Shown: piece by piece, positions 6,745 through 14,450 of the stretch
Numbering within the stretch: position 1 is the first letter of the stretch
Layout: every line of letters begins with the position of its first letter
NCBI RefSeq assembly: GCF_000974425.1
Contig: NZ_CP010429.1
Location: 6,154,501-6,218,500, forward strand
DNA length: 64,000 bases
Origin: Spirosoma radiotolerans
GTDB lineage: Bacteria > Bacteroidota > Bacteroidia > Cytophagales > Spirosomataceae
Direction of reading: 5' to 3'
Position numbers and translations under genes: made by a program
Notes under the pieces: generated by a model
The model's database searches: none
What the model was told of the DNA's origin: nothing
What the model saw: the letters and a program-made list of their open reading frames with translations, nothing else

Positions 6745-9225
6745 ATGAGAAACGGAAAACCGAAACAAAATAAATATACAAAAGACACCGCTGGCCAACC
6801 CGCCAGCCGACAGTCTAGCCCGGCTCGCCCACGGGAAAAAAGGGTGGAAAAAGCAGGAAAAAGTCAGAGTAGATCGATACAACAGGCTGACTCTTTTCTG
6901 GACGAAATGAAAAACGACCTGATGGCGTTTTTTCAAATTAACGACAATCAATCCTTCACGCAGGAGCAGGTTCTTGAGCATTTCGATACCAGCGACCGGC
7001 GCATGAAACTCATCATGCACGGCCTGATTGGCGAATTGCAGGACGAAGGCTTCCTAACGCGCCAGGCCGATGGCAGCTATCGGGCGGACGCCGATGCTAA
7101 CGTTGTCGAAGGCGTTGTCGACCATGTCAACTCGCGCTTCGCGTTCATAGTGCCGGATACGGAAGCCGGTGTCCGTCGCGACAGAGACGACGACATCTGG
7201 GTATCTACCGATGATCTTGCCGGTGCTGTGGACGGCGACCGGGTGCGGGTTGTGCGCTTTACCGATTCCCGCAACGGAGGCCGTAGTGGGGCTAAACGCC
7301 GGATCGAAGGCAAAGTCGCCAGCGTGGTTGAACGCGGACGCACCGAGTTGGTAGGACGCATCGAGGTATGGCCTACGTATGGCTTCGTGGTTCCCGACAG
7401 CAAGAAGATCTACGACGACATTTTTATCCCGAAAGAAAAACTCGGTGGGGCCAGCGATGGCGAAAAAGTGATTGTTCGGCTAACAAAATTTCCAGACCCA
7501 AACAGCAGCAAACAGCGGTTTGAAGGCGAAGTACTTACGGTATTGGGTGTAGCGGGGCAGAATAATACCGAAATGCACGCCATCCTGGCCGAATTTGGGT
7601 TACCCATTCACTTCCCGGCCGATGTTGAGCAGGAAGCCGAAGCCATACCGACCAAGATTCTGAAAAAAGACTTGGCCAAACGGCGTGATATGCGCGACGT
7701 GACGACCTTCACCATCGACCCGATTGATGCCAAGGATTTTGATGATGCCCTTTCAGTGCAGATACTCGACAATGGCAACTACGAAATTGGAGTCCACATT
7801 GCCGACGTAACGCACTACGTATTACCGGGCTCGAAACTGGAAGAGGAAGCCTTCAAACGGGCCACATCAGTTTATCTGGTAGACCGGGTGGTGCCGATGC
7901 TTCCGGAGAAATTGTCGAACGGATTGTGCTCCCTGCGGCCAAACGAGGATAAACTTACCTTCTCGGCGGTGTTTGAGTTGACGCCTAATGCTCAGATTGT
8001 GAACGAATGGTTTGGAAGAACCGCCATCCATTCCAACCGACGTTTTGCCTATGAAGAAGCGCAGGACATCCTGAATCACAACAGTGGCGATTACCTGGAA
8101 GAGCTTCGGCTGCTGAATGAACTGGCCTACAAGCTACGCGATGAGCGATTCAAAAACGGAGCCATTAATTTCGAAACGGTTGAAGTACGCTTCCGGCTGG
8201 ATGAGAACGGTGTTCCGCTGGCCGTTTACCCGAAAATTCGGCAGGACACCAACAAGCTCATTGAAGAGTTTATGTTGCTGGCCAACAAGCGTGTAGCTGA
8301 ATTTGTGCACTCGCTTTCGAAGCGGAATAAAGGTGGCGAAGAAAACACCATGGTATATCGGGTTCACGAATCTCCCGCTGAGGACAAGCTCCGGAGTTTT
8401 TCAGAGTTTGCCCGTAAACTAGGCTACAAACTCAACGTCGACGACGAGCACCTGTCGAATTCGATGAACCGCTTCATGGCGAGCATTGAAGGGAAGCCCG
8501 AAGCCAACATGCTTCAGCAACTGGCGGTACGAACGATGTCGAAAGCGCGATACAGCACCGAAGACTTAGGCCACTTTGGTTTAGCCTTCCGACGGTATTC
8601 GCACTTTACATCGCCCATCCGTCGGTACCCCGACATGATGGCGCACCGGTTGTTGCAGCATTACCTCGACAAAGGCAAACCCGCCGACCGGGATGAATAT
8701 GAAGAGAAATGTCGGCATTCGTCGGAGCGGGAGAAAATGGCTGCCGAAGCTGAACGTGCCAGTATCAAGTACAAGCAAGTTGAGTTTATGAGCCGTATGG
8801 CGCCCGATCAAACGTTTGAAGGCGTTATTTCGGGGGTTACCGAGTTTGGCATTTTTGTAGAAATCACCGAAAACAGTTGTGAAGGCTTAGTTCGGATGCA
8901 GGATTTAAGCGACGATTTTTACGAATACGACAAAGACAATTATCGTATCATTGGCAGCCGTACCAAAAAGATGTACACCTTTGGCGACGCCGTGGTGGTT
9001 CGGTTAAAAGAAACCAACCTGGCCCGCCGAAGCATGGACTTTGCGTTGGTCAGCGACAGCGCTGGTCGGGCTACCGACCTGAGCACCAGCCGTCGGCCGG
9101 GCCGAAGCGAGAGCGGTAGCCGTTCAAACGGATCGTCCTCATCCCGTTCGGGTGGTCGTTCAAAAGGCAAAGACAGCGTAGCGCCAAAGGGTGAAAACCG
9201 GCGAGGAGGCCGGGGACGCCGATAA
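6745..9225 (+). CDS. rnr: Ribonuclease R
   Basis: A processive 3'-5' exoribonuclease of the RNB family that degrades structured RNA. The 826-residue protein has a lysine/serine-rich head (1-55), a winged-helix-like segment (60-110), cold-shock domains (about 115-260), the RNB catalytic domain with the Asp cluster DPIDAKDFDDAL (about 326-337), then YSHFTSPIRRYPDMMAHRLL (about 615-634), an S1 domain (GVISGVTEFGIFVEI, about 692-706) and an Arg/Gly/Ser-rich tail ending RRGGRGRR. Length is typical of RNase R. Start at ATG 6745 gives the longest sensible form. A short hairpin follows at 9237. Confidence 0.96.
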   Translation: MRNGKPKQNKYTKDTAGQPASRQSSPARPREKRVEKAGKSQSRSIQQADSFLDEMKNDLMAFFQINDNQSFTQEQVLEHFDTSDRRMKLIMHGLIGELQDEGFLTRQADGSYRADADANVVEGVVDHVNSRFAFIVPDTEAGVRRDRDDDIWVSTDDLAGAVDGDRVRVVRFTDSRNGGRSGAKRRIEGKVASVVERGRTELVGRIEVWPTYGFVVPDSKKIYDDIFIPKEKLGGASDGEKVIVRLTKFPDPNSSKQRFEGEVLTVLGVAGQNNTEMHAILAEFGLPIHFPADVEQEAEAIPTKILKKDLAKRRDMRDVTTFTIDPIDAKDFDDALSVQILDNGNYEIGVHIADVTHYVLPGSKLEEEAFKRATSVYLVDRVVPMLPEKLSNGLCSLRPNEDKLTFSAVFELTPNAQIVNEWFGRTAIHSNRRFAYEEAQDILNHNSGDYLEELRLLNELAYKLRDERFKNGAINFETVEVRFRLDENGVPLAVYPKIRQDTNKLIEEFMLLANKRVAEFVHSLSKRNKGGEENTMVYRVHESPAEDKLRSFSEFARKLGYKLNVDDEHLSNSMNRFMASIEGKPEANMLQQLAVRTMSKARYSTEDLGHFGLAFRRYSHFTSPIRRYPDMMAHRLLQHYLDKGKPADRDEYEEKCRHSSEREKMAAEAERASIKYKQVEFMSRMAPDQTFEGVISGVTEFGIFVEITENSCEGLVRMQDLSDDFYEYDKDNYRIIGSRTKKMYTFGDAVVVRLKETNLARRSMDFALVSDSAGRATDLSTSRRPGRSESGSRSNGSSSSRSGGRSKGKDSVAPKGENRRGGRGRR

Positions 9226-9236
9226 ATGATTGTAGG

Positions 9237-9261
9237 GTTTGGGCCATTAACTGGCCCAAAC
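9237..9261 (+). terminator. Hairpin after rnr
   Basis: A perfect 10-bp stem (9237-9246 with 9252-9261) and a 5-base loop, 11 bases after the rnr stop codon. No clear T-run follows, so it may stabilise the rnr 3' end or act as a weak terminator. Confidence 0.45.
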
Positions 9262-9284
9262 TTAAATCTTGTTTATTATTTGGC

Positions 9285-9316
9285 TTGCGTTTTAGTCCCT
9301 TAATCTGCTATATTTG
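9285..9316 (+). promoter_or_regulatory. Candidate Bacteroidota-type promoter for tRNA-Arg
   Basis: TTG at 9285-9287, a 21-base spacer and TATATTTG at 9309-9316 match the TTG / TAnnTTTG consensus of the Bacteroidota housekeeping sigma factor. It lies 24 bases before the tRNA, a sensible distance for transcription start plus a short leader. Confidence 0.5.
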
Positions 9317-9340
9317 CAGGCCCAAACAGGGACATTGTCT

Positions 9341-9412
9341 GCTTCCGTAGTTCAATGGATAGAATTTCGGTTTCCGGTACCGACGATAGGGGTTCGAATC
9401 CCTTCGGGAGCA
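9341..9412 (+). tRNA. tRNA-Arg (anticodon CCG)
   Basis: A full cloverleaf can be drawn: the 7-bp acceptor stem pairs 9341-9347 with 9405-9411 (one G-T pair), a 4-bp D stem, a 5-bp anticodon stem TCGGT/ACCGA with loop TTCCGGT giving anticodon CCG (reads CGG, Arg), and a T arm with loop TTCGAAT. The discriminator base is A and CCA is not encoded. It is a single tRNA with its own promoter-like site and a strong terminator. Confidence 0.95.
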
Positions 9413-9420
9413 CAACAAGA

Positions 9421-9462
9421 AACAGCCCGCTTGCTAGTTGATAGTAAGCGGGCTGTTTTTTT
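9421..9462 (+). terminator. Rho-independent terminator of tRNA-Arg
   Basis: A perfect 12-bp stem pairs AACAGCCCGCTT with AAGCGGGCTGTT around a 13-base loop, followed by a T-run. It lies 8 bases after the tRNA. The hairpin also lies 58 bases beyond the stop codon of the convergent repeat-protein gene, but the T-run favours the plus strand. Confidence 0.85.
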
Positions 9463-9519
9463 ATCGATGAATACGAATGAACGTAGCTGACAAAATTCAC
9501 CTAATTAACTATCATATAG

Positions 9520-11289
9520 TTAGTTGCGCTTTTCTAATTGCTCAATCCGTTTCTGTTGCTGGATCAGATACAAGGTCAGCTCCTCAATTTTTTCCAGCAA
9601 CGTAGCATTCATTTTCGCCAAGTCAACACCTTCTTTCATAACTTCGCTGGCTGACGGTACACCCGGTAAATGCCCATTCGTTTGAACAAAGCTTGCTACT
9701 GAATCCAGCGAACGTAATGTGTAGTTGGGCGCAAATACTTTATCGCTCCACTCGGTCACGTTGTTGATTCGTAGCTGATAACGAGCCTTGATCACATCAC
9801 CCCGCTCATTAACGGTCAGGAATTGATCTGTATGTTGGGTAGTGGGGCTGTTGCTTGTTAAATCGGCTAGTCGAAAACCAGATTCATTTGGCTGGCCGCT
9901 GCTAACATGTAGCCGTGCCGTTGGAGCAGTGGTACCAATACCGACGTTGGCCTGATTACCTAATATTACCGCATTGCTGACGGTAACACGGGCTCCGGCT
10001 CCGATGGCGGTTGCATGGTGTAAGCTAATTGACTCAGCGCTGGCTTGGTGGCCAATTAGGGTGTTGTTTCCTCCGGCCCACTGCCCACCTCCAGCCTCCC
10101 CACCAATAATGACATTATGACTTCCATTCCCGTTTCCTGACTGAACATTGTACCCCATTAGTACGTTATCGTCGCTGTCAACGACAGCGGTTCCGGAACT
10201 GGGCCCAATAATGATATTGTTACTACCCACAGTAACATTCTGGCCTGCATTGTAGCCAACAAAGGTGTTTTGCGTACCACTGGTAGTAGCAAATCCGGTG
10301 CGTTGCCCTAAAAAGGTGTTAGCTCTAGCGGTGGAATTAAAGCCTGCTTGATGGCCTAAAAATGTATTTTGGGTACCGGTTTGATTACTCTGACCAGCCG
10401 ATTGACCGACAAAGGTATTTGATGCCCCCTCTGTGTTATTGTATCCTGCCTGTGTGCCAACAAAAGAGTTGCCGCTTCCTGACGTATTTTTTCTTCCTGT
10501 ACTCTCCCCGACGAAGGTATTAAAAAAGCCGGTCGTGTTAAGTTCGCCGGCTGATGAGCCAACGAATGTATTTTGGTTTCCGGTAGTATTCGCGTAACCC
10601 GTTCTATACCCCAGAAATACGTTATAGGGAGAAGTCGTATTACTATATCCTGCCTGATAACCCAGAAAGGTATTTTGGCCGCCCGTTGTGTTAGAACGTC
10701 CTGCACCGGATCCGACGAAAGTGCTAACATTGCCGCTTGAGTTAGCACGGCCTGCTGAAAAGCCTATGAAGACATTATCATAGCCTGTCGTGGTTAACTC
10801 GCCAGCGACGTTACCCATGAAAGTATTCTGGGTACCTGTTGAGTTATAAGATCCGGCGTTAAATCCTACATATGTATTTAGACTGCCTGTTTGGTTAAAA
10901 TAACCTGCATTGTTACCTATATGAACGTTCTGAGTACCTGTTGTATTGAATAAGCCCGCACTAGCCCCTATAAACGTATTAAATCCACCTGATGTGTTTG
11001 AAGAGCCCGCATTATAGCCCATAGAAGTATTAAAATTCCCGGTTGAGTTAGCACGGCCCGCTTGGTAACCCATAAAGGTATTTTGGTAGCCTGTCGTGTT
11101 GTTGTAGCCTGCATAATATCCCACAAAGGCGTTGTTGTAGCCCGTTGTAATGCCATTACCTGCTCCAGGCCCAACCAATGTATTGTAAGTCCCTGGTCCA
11201 GAGGCATTGACTATATTAGCAACATAGTTATTTTGAGCCAGGAGAGGGGTATTTAGCAAGAGAAGGAATAGATAATACAGTTTTTTCAT
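9520..11289 (-). CDS. Secreted beta-roll repeat protein (YadA-head-like) with chaperone-type C-terminus
   Basis: A 589-residue exported protein. Residues 1-18 are a signal peptide (MKKLYYLFLLLLNTPLLAQ). About residues 35-340 are some twenty 16-residue repeats of the pattern N-T-F-x-G-x-x-A-G-x-x-N-T-T-G-x, like the head repeats of trimeric autotransporters, which form a left-handed beta-roll. Less regular repeats follow to about 455, then VGIGTTAPTARLHV, a motif common before C-terminal assembly domains in Bacteroidota surface proteins. The end (WSDKVFAPNYTLRSLDSVA... to a Glu/Lys/Gln coiled coil) is the widespread region related to tail-fibre/endosialidase-chaperone ends. Likely a trimeric surface or sheath protein; no enzyme motif. 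Confidence 0.8.
   Translation of the reverse strand: MKKLYYLFLLLLNTPLLAQNNYVANIVNASGPGTYNTLVGPGAGNGITTGYNNAFVGYYAGYNNTTGYQNTFMGYQAGRANSTGNFNTSMGYNAGSSNTSGGFNTFIGASAGLFNTTGTQNVHIGNNAGYFNQTGSLNTYVGFNAGSYNSTGTQNTFMGNVAGELTTTGYDNVFIGFSAGRANSSGNVSTFVGSGAGRSNTTGGQNTFLGYQAGYSNTTSPYNVFLGYRTGYANTTGNQNTFVGSSAGELNTTGFFNTFVGESTGRKNTSGSGNSFVGTQAGYNNTEGASNTFVGQSAGQSNQTGTQNTFLGHQAGFNSTARANTFLGQRTGFATTSGTQNTFVGYNAGQNVTVGSNNIIIGPSSGTAVVDSDDNVLMGYNVQSGNGNGSHNVIIGGEAGGGQWAGGNNTLIGHQASAESISLHHATAIGAGARVTVSNAVILGNQANVGIGTTAPTARLHVSSGQPNESGFRLADLTSNSPTTQHTDQFLTVNERGDVIKARYQLRINNVTEWSDKVFAPNYTLRSLDSVASFVQTNGHLPGVPSASEVMKEGVDLAKMNATLLEKIEELTLYLIQQQKRIEQLEKRN
10200..11190 (-). repeat. Coding tandem repeats of about 48 bp
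   Basis: The DNA of the surface-protein gene repeats with a 48-base period matching the 16-residue protein repeat. Copies differ at many third positions and variable loop positions, so they are old duplications kept by selection on the protein, not a recent exact expansion. Confidence 0.75.
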
Positions 11290-11387
11290 AGTCTCAAAAA
11301 GAGTGAGAGCGTTTTTCTAAGAAGTTTCCCATTTAACCTCAATCATGGTGCCAAAAATCTTACACTGAACCGACTAGGCGCATTAAT

Positions 11388-11457
11388 TAACTAATAAAGG
11401 CTAATCAGTTGATTGAGTTAACATAACTCCAATCAACTGATTAGCCTTTATTAGTTA
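11388..11457. repeat. Long perfect hairpin between two minus-strand genes
   Basis: Arms 11388-11415 and 11430-11457 are exact 28-base reverse complements around a 14-base loop whose ends can pair further with one bulge. It lies just after the stop of the TonB-receptor gene. There is no T-run on either side, so it is not a classic terminator; it could be a transcript-end stabiliser or a mobile palindromic element. Confidence 0.7.
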
Positions 11458-11491
11458 CTAGACCGCTCAGCAGAGCCGCCCTGTGTATCAG

Positions 11492-13933
11492 CTATCTATC
11501 TTTATCGTCGTTGCTGATTTTCTTGCCTTTCTTACCGCCCCCGGCGCTCATCTGGCCAAATCGCCATTCGAATGTGAGCCGCACCGACCGGCGAATCATG
11601 TAAAAACGAGACTCCGACTCAAACGTGGGCGCTGACTGTCGGCTCGTTTGCGCAATGCCCCGATAGAATGGGTTGTTCAGACCCAGTGTGAGGCTGGCTT
11701 GCTTATTCAACAGATCGTGTTTGGCCGAAATACTATGCCAGTAAAAGCCCGTGTTGGTGCCCTGTAAACTAATCCAGCCCGAGTTGTAATTTCCATTTAC
11801 CTGTAACGTATAGTTATGAGGAAGTTTGTAGCTGCTGTTCAGGTTGAGATTCCATACCAGGCCGTTATTTCCCTGCTTGAGCGCGGGACTTGTCAGATCA
11901 ACATACCGCAAATCGCCCCCGCCGTTGAGCGACCAGTTTTTTGTGGGCTGACTGCTGACATTGACGTTCAGCCCGTAGGCTTTCCGCTGGCCTATGTTCT
12001 GTGGTTTTGTGGTGGATATGCCGGCCGCATCGACAGTTGACAGGTATTCGATGGCATTGTTCGTCATCCGCCAGTAGAGAGCCGTGTTAATGGATAATCC
12101 GCTTTTGGCGCTCAAGCTATACGCCAGTTCAGTGGCATGGCTTAACTCCGGATTGAGCAAGGGGTTACCCGTTTGAATATTCTTGGGATCGCTTTGGTTG
12201 AGCCACGGGTTCAGGTACCACACCATTGGGCGTTGAATCCGCTGGGTATAGCTAACCTTAAAGGTGTTTGTCTTGATTTTTTTTGACAGCGTAATGCTCG
12301 GAATCAGGTTGTTGTACTGACTGGACAATTTCGTCTGGCTCGTAACAAAGTCACTTTGAATGGCGGTGTGTTCGAAGCGGGCGCCGGCATTCAGACTCCA
12401 TTGCCGTTTGGTGTCTACCCGCAGGGAGGCATAGCTCGAATAGACCTTCTGTATGTAATTGAAATCGTTCGATTGGGTCGAATCGGGCAGCAGGGCACCT
12501 TGCCCATCCAGCGACTGTGTCACGCGGTATTCGCTGCCAATGTCACGCAGAATAGTCTTCAGGCCAATTTCCAGCTTGATATCGGTGGTATCGTGTGCAC
12601 TGTTAATGGTGAACGGATGCGTATAATCGGCCTGAGCTGTATATTCTTTGTTACTGCTATAATTGGTACTATGCTGGCGGTACGTCAGTAGGTCAGAGAG
12701 ACTGTATCGGTCAGTATCATAAAAATAATTGTCGGGCATTCGGCTGAACTGCGTCAGTATGGACAGTTCCTGACCGGGCTTTTTAAACGTTTTCGTGTAG
12801 CCCAGATCAAGTTGTCCATTGCCATATGGATTACTGAACCGGATATCATTTCGGAAGGCTTGTAGTACATCGCCCGTGGGGCTGGTCAGTCGATTGATGA
12901 CTGAATTGTTGTTCGGATAATAGCCTCCCCAGACGTTAGCGGCAAAGTTAAAATGACTGGTCGAATCGGGATCGTAGTCGGCACTCATCTCGCCATACCC
13001 ACCCGTGCCTGTATTATCCGCCTGGCTACTCTGGGTTAATATGTTCAGCGGCTGGCTGGATCCATCACTCACGGGCATCAGGGTCGTACGGGTCGACTGG
13101 CTTTCCCGAATATTGCGAAACTGATAGCCATTGGCCGACAACGAGAATCCGAATTTCTTTCGTTTCAGATTCAGGTTAGTCCCCACACCCCGATTCAAAT
13201 TTCCCGCCGTCACATTCACGGATCCGTTAAAGCCTTCAAGGGCTTTTTTAGTAATGATATTGATGACGCCGGCCGATCCTTCAGCATCATACTTGGCACC
13301 GGGGCTGGTGATTACTTCGATGGATTTGATGACGTTGGCAGGCATTTGGCGCAGGGCATCTGCCAGGTTGCGGGCCATCATGGCCGAGGGCTTACCGTTA
13401 ATCAGGACTTTAATATTGCCATTACCCCGCATTTGCACATTGCCATCCAGGTCAACACTTAAGGTAGGCACCTTTCTTAAGACATCCGCAGCCGTACCAC
13501 CCGCATTCGAAATGTCTTTTTCGGCATTATAAACCAACCGGTCGCCTTTATCCTCGACCAGCGCTTTTTGGCCCGCCACAGTCACTTCGCCAAGCGTTTT
13601 CCCTTCGGTCATCAGTAGAATGGAGCCCAGTTGCCGTACTGGCTGATCAGCAGTGAGGGTAACCGGTATCCGTTTGGTTCGGTAGCCGACAAACGATAGC
13701 GTGAGTGTGTAGGAACCCAGCGGTATATTGGGCAATACGAATGCGCCAGCGCCATCCGTGGTAGTTCCGGTAATCAGCTTAGTCCCATCCATGAGGGCGG
13801 CTGTAGCAAAAGGAACGGGTTTCACCGTCGTTGAGTCGGTCAATGATCCCGTTAATTTACCGGAATGAAGGGCTTGAGCCTGGGCACTAGTCGCCCATAC
13901 GCTAAGCAGAAGCAGCGTGAAAAGATGTTTCAT
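11492..13933 (-). CDS. TonB-dependent receptor-like outer-membrane beta-barrel protein
   Basis: An 813-residue outer-membrane protein. Residues 1-20 are a signal peptide (MKHLFTLLLLSVWATSAQAQ). About 25-110 is a carboxypeptidase-regulatory-like beta-sandwich (GKLTGSLTDSTTVKPVPFATA...LPNIPLGSYTLTLSFVGYR), about 120-230 a plug domain (VLRKVPTLSVDLDGNVQMRGNGNIKVLINGKP), and the rest an OMP_b-brl_3 type barrel ending in aromatic/charged strands and a Lys-rich periplasmic end (KKGKKISNDDKDR). Such proteins move substrates using TonB energy; the substrate cannot be told. No SusD partner is next to it, so it is not a SusCD pair. Confidence 0.9.
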   Translation of the reverse strand: MKHLFTLLLLSVWATSAQAQALHSGKLTGSLTDSTTVKPVPFATAALMDGTKLITGTTTDGAGAFVLPNIPLGSYTLTLSFVGYRTKRIPVTLTADQPVRQLGSILLMTEGKTLGEVTVAGQKALVEDKGDRLVYNAEKDISNAGGTAADVLRKVPTLSVDLDGNVQMRGNGNIKVLINGKPSAMMARNLADALRQMPANVIKSIEVITSPGAKYDAEGSAGVINIITKKALEGFNGSVNVTAGNLNRGVGTNLNLKRKKFGFSLSANGYQFRNIRESQSTRTTLMPVSDGSSQPLNILTQSSQADNTGTGGYGEMSADYDPDSTSHFNFAANVWGGYYPNNNSVINRLTSPTGDVLQAFRNDIRFSNPYGNGQLDLGYTKTFKKPGQELSILTQFSRMPDNYFYDTDRYSLSDLLTYRQHSTNYSSNKEYTAQADYTHPFTINSAHDTTDIKLEIGLKTILRDIGSEYRVTQSLDGQGALLPDSTQSNDFNYIQKVYSSYASLRVDTKRQWSLNAGARFEHTAIQSDFVTSQTKLSSQYNNLIPSITLSKKIKTNTFKVSYTQRIQRPMVWYLNPWLNQSDPKNIQTGNPLLNPELSHATELAYSLSAKSGLSINTALYWRMTNNAIEYLSTVDAAGISTTKPQNIGQRKAYGLNVNVSSQPTKNWSLNGGGDLRYVDLTSPALKQGNNGLVWNLNLNSSYKLPHNYTLQVNGNYNSGWISLQGTNTGFYWHSISAKHDLLNKQASLTLGLNNPFYRGIAQTSRQSAPTFESESRFYMIRRSVRLTFEWRFGQMSAGGGKKGKKISNDDKDR

Positions 13934-14215
13934 CAGAATCTTGGAACGATTGAACCCGTTGTGGTTAAGTTGGTAGGCGGGGAATGAATTAAGGTTTATG
14001 AATGAGTAAGACGGTTCCGGTTTCCGGTCTTATTCGTTCGTTGGAATAAGGATAGGACTCACGCCCTACAGGTTGCATCCCGGATTAAAAATATTTCTCC
14101 ATGGCTGCATACCCTAGACGATTCAAGGAGGAAAACGTTACAACGGCTTTTCATTTTATTTCCTGGTTGACAGCAGCCTTAACGACAAGCATACTTATTC
14201 GGCTATTGCTAAGTA
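13934..14215. other. Intergenic stretch upstream of the TonB-type receptor
   Basis: No convincing frame or RNA was found. It should hold the promoter and 5' leader of the minus-strand receptor gene. An imperfect hairpin pairs 9 bases near 14004-14035 on either side of a CCGG-rich loop. No exact -7 match was seen. Confidence 0.4.
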
Positions 14216-14247
14216 AAAAGCCATTCCTCAAGGTGGGAATGGCTTTT
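14216..14247 (-). terminator. Terminator downstream of the DUF2723 gene
   Basis: A perfect 12-bp stem (14216-14227 with 14236-14247) starts with AAAA and ends with TTTT, so it can work on both strands. It lies about 200 bases after the DUF2723 stop, in the direction that gene is read. The stretch from 14248 to 14450 shows nothing else. Confidence 0.65.
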
Positions 14248-14450
14248 ATGCTTTTCTTAACCTAACTAAACAAAGTTATCGCACTCCAGGGTGAGTAGGA
14301 TAGCCCCATAGCTGTTTAGAAGTCAACTACCATACCAGGTTATCAAGCCATTGATAATCAGAATATTGCACAACATAACATCCTAAATGTGTACGATTAT
14401 GGACAGATAACGTCCACTTTAGAACAGTAGTCCATGCAGCTCAATACGTA

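Noticed and set aside
9300..9500. Minus-strand frame of 66 residues with a GFEPLSSVPETEILS stretch
   Set aside because: It is the antisense of tRNA-Arg. Frames of this look are a known annotation artefact of tRNA genes.
10200..11190. Regular 48-base repeats considered as a CRISPR array
   Set aside because: The repeats are not exact, have no unique spacers, and translate into a continuous 16-residue protein repeat.
11492..13933. TonB-type receptor considered as SusC of a polysaccharide-use locus
   Set aside because: No SusD-like lipoprotein or glycoside hydrolase is adjacent, and the barrel is of the OMP_b-brl type.
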